64,000 nucleotides of DNA. It comes from CAJBVG01 sp943371235 (GTDB taxonomy: Bacteria; Bacteroidota; Bacteroidia; Sphingobacteriales; Sphingobacteriaceae). Positions 34,969-44,330 of this stretch are shown one piece after another (position 1 is the stretch's first letter; every line of letters begins with the position of its first letter). A model generated the notes under the pieces. The model made no database searches, was not told the origin of the DNA, and saw only the letters and a program-made list of their open reading frames with translations. The stretch is from positions 21,770 to 85,769 of the forward strand of contig CALRTZ010000006.1 in assembly GCA_943371235.1 (NCBI GenBank), written 5' to 3'. A program made the translations under genes and the position numbers.

Positions 34969-36433
34969 AATTAAGGGTAGCGTGTATGTCTTCAGACAAA
35001 TAACGGTCTACGGTATTTCTGCTTACTACTTTTCTGTACTCAGAAATATATTTTTCGATTTTTGAGGATGACTTTAACGGTCGTCTGAACTCTAATGCCT
35101 GAGCGGCATTCATTAATTCTATTGCCAATACTCTATTTACATTTTCTACTACTCTGTACAATTTTGTAGCTGCATTTGCACCCATACTTACATGGTCTTC
35201 TTGTCCGTTGGATGATACAATTGAATCTACCGATGCTGGTGTACACAATTGTTTGTTTTCACTAACAATAGAAGCAGCAGTATATTGAGGAATCATAAAT
35301 CCAGAATTCAGCCCCGGATTCTCTACTAAAAATGCTGGTAAGCCTCTTAGTCCTGATATTAATTGATACGTTCTGCGTTCAGATATGTTTGCTAACTCTG
35401 CCAATGCAATTGCTAAGAAATCTAAAACCAATGCTAAAGGTTGACCGTGAAAATTCCCACCCGAAATAATTTTATCTTCATCAGGGAAAACATTCGGATT
35501 ATCGGTTACCGAATTTATTTCGGTAGTAACAACACTCATTACATAGTTAATCGTGTCCTTGCTTGCGCCGTGCACTTGAGGTACACACCTAAACGAATAC
35601 GGGTCTTGTACTTGCACTTTTTTCTGTGCTGCAATTTCGCTGCCTTCTAAATTTTCCAACATTTTTTTTGCAGTTTCTAATTGTCCTGCATGTGGTCTCA
35701 CTACATGTATCAACTCGTTAAACGCATCTGTTCTTCCATCAAAGGCGTCTAAAGAAATGGCTGCAAATAAATCTGATTGTGTCGAAATTCTTTTTGCTTG
35801 TATTAAACAATACACTGCATAAGCACTCATAAACTGCGTGCCATTTAACAATGCTAATCCTTCTTTAGATTGTAAATGAATTTCGTCCCAGTTAAATTTC
35901 TTTAGCAACTCTGCACCTGCAATTCTTTCATTCTTATACTCCACTTCACCCATACCAATTAGTGGCAAAGATAAATGTGCCAAAGGAGCTAAATCGCCCG
36001 ATGCACCTAAAGAACCTTTGGTATAAATAACAGGTAAAATATCATTATTGTAAAAATCAATTAATCGTTGAACCGTTTTTAATTGCACACCAGAGTGGCC
36101 ATAAGAAAGCGATTGTATTTTTAGCAACAACATTAGTTTCACAACAGGCTTTGGCACTTCATCTCCGGTTCCACAAGCATGCGACATTACCAAGTTTTTT
36201 TGTAATTGCTCTAAATCGTTGTTGTTTATTTTCACATCGCATAAAGAACCGAAACCTGTGTTTATTCCATACACAGGGTCGCTGCTTGCAGCCATTCTAT
36301 CGTCTAAATATTTTCTGCACTTGTTAATTTTGTCAACTGCTTCTTCTGATAAAGTTAAGCTGTATTGCTTCGCAATTATCTCTTCTATTTTTTCTATGGA
36401 TAGATGAGCTGAACTGATAGCATGATGGGCCAT
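34949..36433 (-). CDS. hutH: Histidine ammonia-lyase
   Basis: HutH deaminates histidine to urocanate, the substrate of hutU. The protein is 494 residues. The MIO prosthetic group forms from Ala-Ser-Gly in GSLGASGDLAPLAHL near residue 143, and the FHGQPLALVLDFLAIAL and EDHVSMGANAATKL segments are conserved. It overlaps hisS by one base (TAATG), implying translational coupling to histidyl-tRNA synthetase. The last few codons (VASL) and stop are made of 7-bp repeat words. Phenylalanine and tyrosine lyases share the fold, but the hutU linkage supports histidine. Confidence 0.93.
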   Translation of the reverse strand: MAHHAISSAHLSIEKIEEIIAKQYSLTLSEEAVDKINKCRKYLDDRMAASSDPVYGINTGFGSLCDVKINNNDLEQLQKNLVMSHACGTGDEVPKPVVKLMLLLKIQSLSYGHSGVQLKTVQRLIDFYNNDILPVIYTKGSLGASGDLAPLAHLSLPLIGMGEVEYKNERIAGAELLKKFNWDEIHLQSKEGLALLNGTQFMSAYAVYCLIQAKRISTQSDLFAAISLDAFDGRTDAFNELIHVVRPHAGQLETAKKMLENLEGSEIAAQKKVQVQDPYSFRCVPQVHGASKDTINYVMSVVTTEINSVTDNPNVFPDEDKIISGGNFHGQPLALVLDFLAIALAELANISERRTYQLISGLRGLPAFLVENPGLNSGFMIPQYTAASIVSENKQLCTPASVDSIVSSNGQEDHVSMGANAATKLYRVVENVNRVLAIELMNAAQALEFRRPLKSSSKIEKYISEYRKVVSRNTVDRYLSEDIHATLNFIVASL

Positions 36434-37794
36434 TATAATTGGGTTAGTATTTGTTCTATAGTTAATTTTTGTTGCTCGCCTGTTTCCATATTTTTGAAAC
36501 TAAGCAAACCTGTTTGCATCTCTTCGTCGCCAATTACAATCACAAACGGAATTTTTTTATCGTTTGCATATTTCATTTGCTTTTGCATTTTGCTGATGTT
36601 CGGATATAATTCTGATGAGATCTCGGCGTTGCGAATTTTTTGCAAAACTGGCAATGCATACCTAAATGCTTTTTCATCAAAATGTGTAATTAACACTTTA
36701 GAACTTGCAATTGTATTTTCAGGGAATAAATTCAATTCCTCCATTACATCGTAAATACGATCGGCACCGAATGAAACGCCAACTCCTGTTAAGTTTTTCA
36801 AGCCAAACATTCCTGTTAAATCGTCGTACCTGCCTCCGCCACCAATACTTCCCATCGATACCTCATTTGTTTTTACTTCGAAAATTGCGCCGGTATAATA
36901 ATTCAAGCCACGAGCAAGGGTAATGTCTAAAATCAATTTTGCTTTTTGTAAATTGAATATCTTGAAATAATTAAAAACAATTTCTAATTCTTCTATTCCC
37001 TTTTTACCTATTTCAGAATTGTTTAATATCTTTTTTAACGATGATATTTTTTCTTCGTTGTTGCCACTTAATAAAATGATTGGCTCTAATATTTGTAAAT
37101 CCTTTTCAACAAATCCTTTTTCCAATAATTCTTTCTTCACTCCATCAAACCCAATTTTATCAAGCTTATCAATTGCAACCGTCATGTCAATTAACAACTC
37201 CGGTTTGCCAATTAATTCAGAAATTCCTGCTAAAATTTTTCTGTTATTTATTCTTACTTCAAAATCGTTAAAACCTAGTTTGCTTAATGCTTCATCATAT
37301 ATCAATACAAACTCTGCTTCGTTCAATAAAGATTCACTGCCAACCACATCGGCATCGCATTGGTAGAATTCTCTGTATCTACCCTTCTGCGGACGGTCGG
37401 CTCTCCATACAGGTTGTATTTGGTAACGTTTAAATGGTAAGGTAATTTCATTCTGATGCATTACAACGTAACGAGCAAAAGGAACTGTTAAATCATATCG
37501 TAATGCTTTCTCAGAAATTTCGAATGTTAACCCTTTTGAATTTTTTGAGTTTAACTTTTCCTCAGAAGCTTTCGACAAATAATCGCCTGAATTTAAAATT
37601 TTAAATATCAACTGATCACCTTCCTCCCCATACTTGCCGGTAAGAGTGCTAAGATTTTCCATCGTAGGTGTTTCAATCGGTTGATAGCCGTATTTCTTAA
37701 ACACATTACGTATGGCATCGAAAATATAATTACGCTTCGTTACTTCTATCGGCGAAAAATCTCTGGTGCCTTTAGGGATACTGGGTTTGCTCAT
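36433..37794 (-). CDS. hisS: Histidyl-tRNA synthetase
   Basis: This class II synthetase of 453 residues opens MSKPSIPKGTRDFSP. Motif 2 region YRYxxPVWRADRPQKGRYREF is present, and the histidine-specific segments TLARGLNYYTGAIFEV and MGSIGGGGRYDDL follow, with the anticodon-binding domain at the C-terminus (FVIVIGDEEMQTG). It charges tRNA-His. It is cotranscribed with hutH through a one-base overlap. The region upstream of its start (37799-37806 has TATATTTG on this strand) carries a 7-bp repeat array. Confidence 0.97.
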   Translation of the reverse strand: MSKPSIPKGTRDFSPIEVTKRNYIFDAIRNVFKKYGYQPIETPTMENLSTLTGKYGEEGDQLIFKILNSGDYLSKASEEKLNSKNSKGLTFEISEKALRYDLTVPFARYVVMHQNEITLPFKRYQIQPVWRADRPQKGRYREFYQCDADVVGSESLLNEAEFVLIYDEALSKLGFNDFEVRINNRKILAGISELIGKPELLIDMTVAIDKLDKIGFDGVKKELLEKGFVEKDLQILEPIILLSGNNEEKISSLKKILNNSEIGKKGIEELEIVFNYFKIFNLQKAKLILDITLARGLNYYTGAIFEVKTNEVSMGSIGGGGRYDDLTGMFGLKNLTGVGVSFGADRIYDVMEELNLFPENTIASSKVLITHFDEKAFRYALPVLQKIRNAEISSELYPNISKMQKQMKYANDKKIPFVIVIGDEEMQTGLLSFKNMETGEQQKLTIEQILTQL

Positions 37795-37810
37795 AGGGCA
37801 AATATAATTA

Positions 37811-37887
37811 TAATTGTAAATTGTGAATGCTGAATGGTGAATGAAGTAGCGGGTAGCGGGTATGGAGTAGCGATTTTGAGTAGGAGT
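37811..37887. repeat. 7-bp periodic array between LMW-PTP and hisS genes
   Basis: Eleven heptads run from TAATTGT through AAATTGT, GAATGCT, GAATGGT, GAATGAA to GTAGCGG (twice), GTATGGA, GTAGCGA, TTTTGAG, TAGGAGT. The first part belongs to the GAATTGT family, the second to a GTAGCGG word. Unlike most others it lies between two genes of the same strand and its stop-containing words read on the opposite strand. Confidence 0.72.
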
Positions 37888-37896
37888 GCCTTGTTT

Positions 37897-38361
37897 TTAG
37901 GTAGTTTTAGTAGATAAGTCGCTTAAAATTAGCTCACAAGTTTTCTCAATTTCTTTAAATACGGGTTCAAATAAGGCGTCGTCGTACCATGGGTCTTGCA
38001 CTCCGCGATTCATACCTGGCTCTAGCCTATTTAAAAATAGTTCTACCTTATCAATATCCGATTGGTTTCGAGCAAGCTTTATTATATTTTGATAATTGCT
38101 TGCATCCATCGCAAAAATGTAATCGAACTCATCAAAATCAATCGATGAAAATTGTCTTCCACGTAAATCGGAAATATCTACTCCGAACTTTTTAGAAATT
38201 TTTTGAGCGCGTTTGTCGGGTGCTTCATTTATATGGTAATTGGAAGTCCCTGCAGAGTCTATCTGCCAATTGAGATTGTGTTTTGCTACTAAACTTCGCA
38301 TTACACCATCAGCAATTGGCGAACGACATATATTTCCTAAACAAACGAATAGGATTTTCAT
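37897..38361 (-). CDS. Low molecular weight protein-tyrosine phosphatase
   Basis: This 154-residue protein has the phosphatase loop CLGNICRS with nucleophile Cys7 and Arg13 and the acid residue in DPWYDD near residue 122. Wzb-type enzymes dephosphorylate tyrosine autokinases that control polysaccharide export; others act on proteins generally, and arsenate reductases share the fold. No kinase is in the window. It lies 10 bases after the phosphosulfolactate synthase gene on the minus strand. Confidence 0.92.
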   Translation of the reverse strand: MKILFVCLGNICRSPIADGVMRSLVAKHNLNWQIDSAGTSNYHINEAPDKRAQKISKKFGVDISDLRGRQFSSIDFDEFDYIFAMDASNYQNIIKLARNQSDIDKVELFLNRLEPGMNRGVQDPWYDDALFEPVFKEIEKTCELILSDLSTKTT

Positions 38362-38370
38362 TTGTAAAAT

Positions 38371-39132
38371 TTATTTATCTAAAAAATGATGAAAGGTATC
38401 ACTTCTTAATCCTAGCCTAAGCGTTTCCAACGGAATTACTTCATTCGGTGGAATGTTTCCTAAGTTTACATTAGAACCCAATAGTTTTATAAACCAAGTT
38501 TGTTGAGCTTTTTGAGGTGCTTCCCAAAGAATTTTTTCCGATGGAATTTTAGTTAACAACTCTTGCACCAAGCCTTGGCGTACTTCACCCGAATCTCTAT
38601 ATATTCCGATGTTTCCACTTTCACGTGCTTCGGCAATTACGTATTGAGAACCTGCCTCTAATTCTGCAGTCATTAATTCTATCCATTGGTATGGAGCCAT
38701 AATGTTTGCGGCGTCTTTAGAACCAACTTCCGAAACAACTTTCACATGTTGTTTTAAATCGCGTATGAGTTCGCATTTTTTTGAATGGTCTAAACTTATA
38801 GAACCGTCAGAAATTTCTGCCCATTCCATATTGTATTTATCCAACACTCTTTTATAGTCTTCGTACTGATCGCGAATGATAAAGGCTTCAAACAATGTAC
38901 CTCCAAAATAAACAGGAATTCCTGCTTCTCTGTATATAGCTAATTTTCTATCAAGTACAGGAGTTACGAAAGAGGTAGACCAACCTAGTTTTACAATGTC
39001 GACATAAGGACCAGCTACTTCTATGAAATTTTCTACTTCACGTGTACTCAATCCTTTATCCATCACCATGGTCATGCCATTAGAGCGTGGTTTTGCAGTA
39101 CGTTCGGGGATTTGTGTTAAATGATAATGCAT
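38371..39132 (-). CDS. comA: Phosphosulfolactate synthase (ComA-like)
   Basis: This 253-residue TIM-barrel protein has MVMDKGLSTREVENFIEVAG, DIVKLGWSTSFVTP, VYFGGTLFEAFI and AEISDGSISL, the pattern of enzymes that add sulfite to phosphoenolpyruvate to form phosphosulfolactate. In methanogens it starts coenzyme M synthesis. In Bacteroidota a role in making sulfonates, perhaps cysteate for sulfonolipids, is plausible but unproven; no ComB or ComC homolog is in the window. It lies between an LMW-PTP and a TPR gene on the minus strand. Confidence 0.87.
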   Translation of the reverse strand: MHYHLTQIPERTAKPRSNGMTMVMDKGLSTREVENFIEVAGPYVDIVKLGWSTSFVTPVLDRKLAIYREAGIPVYFGGTLFEAFIIRDQYEDYKRVLDKYNMEWAEISDGSISLDHSKKCELIRDLKQHVKVVSEVGSKDAANIMAPYQWIELMTAELEAGSQYVIAEARESGNIGIYRDSGEVRQGLVQELLTKIPSEKILWEAPQKAQQTWFIKLLGSNVNLGNIPPNEVIPLETLRLGLRSDTFHHFLDK

Positions 39133-39163
39133 ATGTTATTTTGTTACGGCGAAAATAATTCTT

Positions 39164-40567
39164 TTAAATTAAATACCGTTGTATAATTTGTTGAATTGTG
39201 ATATTTTGTTGCAATTGCGGTAAGTACTCATAAAGCACTTCGTGTTTTTCTGGACTAATACTCAAGCCTGTTTCTAAATATTGAATGGCTTCTTGGTAAT
39301 GACCTTTACTAAACAAATATGCAACCATTCTGTAATGCAGTTCTGCTGCTTCAGGATTTGCACGTAAAGCTTCGATTATAACATCTATGGCTTCTTGCAT
39401 TTTCCCTTGCTCGTATAAAATTGCCGAATAGTCTAACCAAACTTCCACATCGTTTTGCGTAATTTCAATTACTTTTTCATACGACTCTTCTGCTTGTTTA
39501 AAGTTGCCCAATTTATAATGCGAGTCTGCTAAGGCAAACCAATAATCAGAAATCGTTGGATCTAAACTTATGGCTTTATTGTAAAAATGTAAAGATTCGT
39601 ACCAACGCTCTTCATAGTCGAGTGTTACACCAATACCAAACCATGCATCTGCTAAAGATGGATCAATTTTTACCGCTTTTTTATAGTAAGCACGGCTCTC
39701 ATCCATCATCTCTAACTTTTCATAACACTCCCCAATGCTGCAAAATGTTTCAGCACTTGGTTGCTCGTACTCCATGGTTTGTTTATAAACTGCAATAGCG
39801 TCGGCATATCGTTCTAAATTTGCCAATGCATTTCCTTTATTAAAATATGCAGAAGCAAACGCTTCGTTTATAATGATTGCATAGTCGTATGCATCAATAG
39901 ATTTTTCATACAATTCTGCCTTTGTATAGGCATTGCCTAAATTATACCAAGCCGCAAAAGAGTAAGGGTCGTTCTCTATAAATTGTAAATAAAAATTAAT
40001 GCTGTCTTCTGGCTTATCTAAAATATCAAAACAAAATGCAATTTCATATAAGGCATCCATGTTTTGAGGATTCACTTCTAATGCCATTTTTAAATGTTCA
40101 ATAGCACTGTCATACCTGCCTAAATTCTCGAAGGCATAGGCTATGTGTAAATGGATATCATCTACTTCCTCTGCGTATAAAATGGCAAGATTATATTGCT
40201 CAATTGCTTTGTCAAACATTTCGAATTTCTCATAAATACTTCCACGTATTATGAAAATATCTGCGTTACTAGATTCTAATGATTGTGCATGATCTAATAT
40301 TTCTAAAGCTTCATGCGCTCTATTGGTTACTACGAATAACTGGGCTTGTTTAATTAAAAATGCGGAGGCATATGGATGTTGAGCACGAGCATACTCCACT
40401 ACTTGTAATGCTTTTATTGGATCGTTCTTCTCAATGAAAAAATCTATTATTCCTTCGAAAGCCTGTGCATCAAAAAAATATTGATCCTGATTTCGGATCA
40501 TCTCCTCGTATCGCTCTACAGAAAACCTTAGTTCTTCTGAATCGTTGTATTCGAATTCCTCGTCCAT
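39164..40567 (-). CDS. Tetratricopeptide repeat protein
   Basis: This protein of 467 residues is built of about 12 TPR units (for example LADAWFGIGVTLDYEERWYE and AFASAYFNKGNALANLERY) with the usual A-x-x-x-G pattern. There is no signal peptide or membrane segment, and the N-terminus is acidic, so it is probably cytosolic. TPR proteins are scaffolds, and a partner cannot be named from the sequence. It is upstream of phosphosulfolactate synthase and divergent from the second M1 peptidase. Confidence 0.9.
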   Translation of the reverse strand: MDEEFEYNDSEELRFSVERYEEMIRNQDQYFFDAQAFEGIIDFFIEKNDPIKALQVVEYARAQHPYASAFLIKQAQLFVVTNRAHEALEILDHAQSLESSNADIFIIRGSIYEKFEMFDKAIEQYNLAILYAEEVDDIHLHIAYAFENLGRYDSAIEHLKMALEVNPQNMDALYEIAFCFDILDKPEDSINFYLQFIENDPYSFAAWYNLGNAYTKAELYEKSIDAYDYAIIINEAFASAYFNKGNALANLERYADAIAVYKQTMEYEQPSAETFCSIGECYEKLEMMDESRAYYKKAVKIDPSLADAWFGIGVTLDYEERWYESLHFYNKAISLDPTISDYWFALADSHYKLGNFKQAEESYEKVIEITQNDVEVWLDYSAILYEQGKMQEAIDVIIEALRANPEAAELHYRMVAYLFSKGHYQEAIQYLETGLSISPEKHEVLYEYLPQLQQNITIQQIIQRYLI

Positions 40568-40737
40568 AAAATTAACTATCTAAAAGAATTGATTATAAGA
40601 TATTCTAACAAAATCCATATTAAAGTCGTTTTGTCATTATTTCTTCAATTAATTTCGCTTATTTCAATTCTAAATCACATTTTTGTTTTTCCACAATAGT
40701 TCATTAACCATTTTAAATAACTGATAAATAGTCTATT

Positions 40738-43700
40738 ATGCTTCATAGAAAAAGCTCACTTTATATATTTATTATATGTTGCTTCCTCCTCTTCAATACT
40801 AACGTCAAAACGTATGCCCAAAGCTATTGGCAACAGAAAATAGATTATCAAATTAATGTAAAATTAGACGATAGTACTCATTTCTTACATGGAAACATCA
40901 ACATTACGTACCATAACAATTCAAACACAGCACTTTCCGAAATTTGGATGCACATTTGGCCAAATGCATATAAAAATGACAAAACGGCTTTTGCTATTCA
41001 ACAGTTAGAAAACCAATCAAAAGATTTTTATTATGCTGAGGAGAGCAAAAGAGGTTACATCGATTCTTTAAATTTTACCGTAAATAATGTTAAGGTGATG
41101 GTGCAAGAAAATTCTGCATTCCCCGATATTCAAAAATTAATATTACCGGTAAGTTTAGCTCCAGGCGATTCAATTATCATAAGCACTCCATTTAGAGTTA
41201 AACTTCCAAATTCATTTTCTCGTTTAGGACATGTAAAAACTGCTTATCAAATTTCGCAATGGTATCCTAAACCTGCAGTGTTTGATGCAAATGGTTGGCA
41301 CCCTATTCCGTACCTAGACCAAGGCGAATTTTATTCAGAATTTGGATCGTTTGAGGTGAGCATTACGTTGCCAAGTAATTACATAGTTGGAGCAACGGGC
41401 GAATTACAAAACGAAGAAGAAAAATTATTTTTAGACCAGCTATCCGATTCAACCAAAAATATAAAAACATTTTCGGAAACAGATTCTTTTCCACCATCAT
41501 CAAAAAAATACAAAACCTTAAATTACAAACAAAATAACATACATGATTTCGCATGGTTTGCTGATAAACGTTTTCGTGTATTAACATCAGAAGTAGAACT
41601 TCCATACTCTAAAAGGAAAGTGAAAACGTATGTGATGTTTACAGATACATATGCAAAGTATTGGAAAGATGCCAGCCAATATTTAAACGATGCGGTGTAT
41701 TATTATTCATTATGGGTTGGCGAATATCCATATAATTATTGCACTGCTGTTGATGGTGCATTAAGCGCAGGCAGTGGCATGGAATACCCAATGGTTACGG
41801 TTATTGGAGCAGTGGGTGATGCAAAAACATTGGACCAAGTAATTGCGCATGAAGTAGGGCACAATTGGTTTTATGGAATTTTAGGAAGTAATGAAAGGGC
41901 GTATGGATGGATGGATGAAGGCATTAATTCTTTTTACGAAAACAGGTACATGAAGTTAAAATATTCTGATGGGAAAATGATTCACAAAGACAAACAAAAT
42001 GTATTTACAAAGTTCCTCGGTTTGAATTATTTTCCAGTTGCCTACGATCAATATTTAACACAACAACTAACTGCCTCACAAGGGAAGGCTCAAGCCATAA
42101 ACACACATTCCGAAAAATTTGCATCGCTAAATTATGCTACTGTAATGTACACTAAAACAAGTTTAGTATTTAAATACTTAGAGCAATATTTAGGCGTAGA
42201 AAAATTTGATTCGGTAATGAAAATTTATTATAAGGAATGGGAATTTAAACACCCACAACCTGCAGATATACAAGCTTTATTTGAGAGAGAATGTAATGAA
42301 AAACTCGATTGGTTCTTTCAAGATATTATCGATACGAATGAGGACATTGATTTCAAATTGTCAGAAATAAAAAAAGAAAATAATCAGTTAAGAGTAAAAA
42401 TTACAAACACCACAGATATAGCCGGACCTGTATTTGTAAGTAGTGTTGATAAAAAAGGCAAGGTAATTGAGAACTATAAAACACAAGCATTTTATGGAAG
42501 CACCTATGTATATTTTGATAGTGTGAAAGCTAAAAACATTACAATCGACCCATTGTATATAATTCCGGAATCCAACAGAAATAATAACAGTATGCGTGTA
42601 AATGGTTTGTTTAAAAAAATAGAACCCTTGCGTATTCAGGCAATCGGTGGCTTAACCCGACCGAACCGGACCAATTTATTTGTTGCACCGGCAGTAGGGT
42701 ATAATACATCCGACGGAACTTTACTTGGAGCAGCTTTTTACAACAACTTTTTTCCGTTCAAAAAATTTGAGTGGAGTATTTTACCAATGTATGGACTAAA
42801 ATCTGAGAGACTTAATGGAATGGGGCAAATTACACATCATTCATATCCAAAGAATATAGGTGAAATAGCAACTAAGTTTTCCGTATATTCTTTTTCTGAT
42901 TTGAATATAACCAATAATTTTTTAGAAGAAACCGTATACAGACGTTTTTTTAAAGCATCTTTAGGTCGCGAAGTAACTTTAAAACCAAGTAGTGCTCGAT
43001 CAAGAATTTCGAACAAAATTTCTTATAGATTTATATTTACTAGGGAAACATTTAATTACGAATCTATATCTCCAACTTATTCTGGAACTAACACTTTTAT
43101 ATTCTCAAATTCATACCATCAATTTAAATATACAAGAGCAAATAATAAAGCATTAAATCCAAGTAGTTTTAATATTTTGTATGAATATGCAAATAATTTA
43201 AGTGGTTTACCTACTTCATTAATACCAGATTTTTTTATTAATATAAAAGAAACACACCATAAACTATTTATGGTGTACAAACAAAAATTGCATTATACAA
43301 ATACTAAAAAAGGTATACAGATTAGAGCCTTTGCCGGTACTATATTTGCAAATAATAGCAGAACGAATGCATCTAATTTCTTTAGTATTTCGGGCAACAA
43401 CGACTATACTTTTGATAAAGCATTTTTTGATCGTAATAATATAAATAGAAATCAGATGCATGAATTAGATGGAGCTTTTAAAGCAAATACTTTTTCTGGA
43501 ACCGTAAGAAACTTAGTAGGAGTTAACATTAAAGCTCCTTTAAAATCTCGCTTCCCAATTGGATTTTTTGCAGATGCTGCTTATTCAAATGAGTTTCAAA
43601 AAATCTCTAATTCTACATTCGATTATGATTTTGGTATTTACATGCCTATAGTTGCAGATGCAGTTGAGGTGTATTTTCCAATAGTATATACACAAAGAAT

Positions 43701-43797
43701 AATACAAACAAATAGCTATAAAGAAGTAATTCGGTTTATGATTGATTTTCAATTATTGCAACCCTTGAACTTAAGAAGAAGTTTGCAGTTGTTTTAG
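40738..43797 (+). CDS. Large M1-family metallopeptidase
   Basis: This protein of 1019 residues has a signal or anchor helix at residues 7-24. The M1 catalytic domain carries the site HEVGH with H371, E372 and H375, completed by E394 in WMDEGINSFYE. The substrate motif GAMEN of classical aminopeptidases is replaced by GSGMEYP near residue 345. A C-terminal beta-rich segment of about 400 residues, with many alternating aromatic and polar residues, could be a barrel or surface module. It may act on extracellular peptides. A short degenerate 7-bp array follows its stop. Confidence 0.87.
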   Translation: MLHRKSSLYIFIICCFLLFNTNVKTYAQSYWQQKIDYQINVKLDDSTHFLHGNINITYHNNSNTALSEIWMHIWPNAYKNDKTAFAIQQLENQSKDFYYAEESKRGYIDSLNFTVNNVKVMVQENSAFPDIQKLILPVSLAPGDSIIISTPFRVKLPNSFSRLGHVKTAYQISQWYPKPAVFDANGWHPIPYLDQGEFYSEFGSFEVSITLPSNYIVGATGELQNEEEKLFLDQLSDSTKNIKTFSETDSFPPSSKKYKTLNYKQNNIHDFAWFADKRFRVLTSEVELPYSKRKVKTYVMFTDTYAKYWKDASQYLNDAVYYYSLWVGEYPYNYCTAVDGALSAGSGMEYPMVTVIGAVGDAKTLDQVIAHEVGHNWFYGILGSNERAYGWMDEGINSFYENRYMKLKYSDGKMIHKDKQNVFTKFLGLNYFPVAYDQYLTQQLTASQGKAQAINTHSEKFASLNYATVMYTKTSLVFKYLEQYLGVEKFDSVMKIYYKEWEFKHPQPADIQALFERECNEKLDWFFQDIIDTNEDIDFKLSEIKKENNQLRVKITNTTDIAGPVFVSSVDKKGKVIENYKTQAFYGSTYVYFDSVKAKNITIDPLYIIPESNRNNNSMRVNGLFKKIEPLRIQAIGGLTRPNRTNLFVAPAVGYNTSDGTLLGAAFYNNFFPFKKFEWSILPMYGLKSERLNGMGQITHHSYPKNIGEIATKFSVYSFSDLNITNNFLEETVYRRFFKASLGREVTLKPSSARSRISNKISYRFIFTRETFNYESISPTYSGTNTFIFSNSYHQFKYTRANNKALNPSSFNILYEYANNLSGLPTSLIPDFFINIKETHHKLFMVYKQKLHYTNTKKGIQIRAFAGTIFANNSRTNASNFFSISGNNDYTFDKAFFDRNNINRNQMHELDGAFKANTFSGTVRNLVGVNIKAPLKSRFPIGFFADAAYSNEFQKISNSTFDYDFGIYMPIVADAVEVYFPIVYTQRIIQTNSYKEVIRFMIDFQLLQPLNLRRSLQLF

Positions 43798-43825
43798 CAG
43801 GGAGCGCTGAGCTAGGAGTTTTAGA
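43791..43825 (+). repeat. Short degenerate 7-bp array after the M1 peptidase gene
   Basis: GTTTTAG, CAGGGAG, CGCTGAG, CTAGGAG, TTTTAGA: five loose heptads starting with the stop codon region (stop at 43795-43797) and containing TAG or TGA in different frames. It is weaker than the other arrays and could be chance. Confidence 0.4.
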
Positions 43826-44150
43826 GAAGGTTATTTTTCTTTTTTATCTCTTTAATTTTTTCGGAAATTTCATTTAGCACCGCTTCTATTTCGTGTTTAA
43901 ACTCGTCATCGTTTAAATCATTTGGTTTGTTATACACATAAATAAAAACAGGGATGTGATCATACATTACATCTTCCATATTTATACCTAAAAAATTTGC
44001 GATTTTCTGATAATTTTCTGGTGTTCCTACTCTATAGCCACTCTCAATTTGCGAATAGGCAGATTGAGTTAGCTGTATGTTTTCGGCAACATCTTTTTGA
44101 TTGTATTTTAAAAGTTCTCTATACTGTTTAAGGCTAAGGATTATTTTCAT
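43821..44150 (-). CDS. XRE-family helix-turn-helix regulator
   Basis: This 109-residue protein has an N-terminal HTH (YRELLKYNQKDVAENIQ, QSAYSQIESGYRVGTPENYQ) with the XRE pattern and a charged C-terminal tail ending in a Lys-rich coil. It probably binds DNA as a dimer. No target is visible; a lone regulator between two unrelated genes may control itself. It is convergent with the M1 peptidase gene and divergent from the ALDH gene. Confidence 0.85.
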   Translation of the reverse strand: MKIILSLKQYRELLKYNQKDVAENIQLTQSAYSQIESGYRVGTPENYQKIANFLGINMEDVMYDHIPVFIYVYNKPNDLNDDEFKHEIEAVLNEISEKIKEIKKKNNLL

Positions 44151-44301
44151 TACAAAACATTGTTCACAAATATTTATTAAAAATCGTTCATAACCTATTC
44201 CTTAAATAATTTGTTAAAATAGAAGCATCATCTGCAATATTATTGTATTCTAGTATATTTCACCAATTACAAAAAACATCGTGTTGACGCTATTTTTTTG
44301 G

Positions 44302-44309
44302 TACTTTTG
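44302..44309 (+). promoter_or_regulatory. Possible -7 box for the ALDH gene
   Basis: TACTTTTG fits TAnnTTTG and lies 21 bases before the ATG at 44331. The nearest TTG (44284-44286) is only 15 bases away, which is short for the phylum consensus. Confidence 0.4.
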
Positions 44310-44330
44310 CAATCTCAAAAAACAAATATT

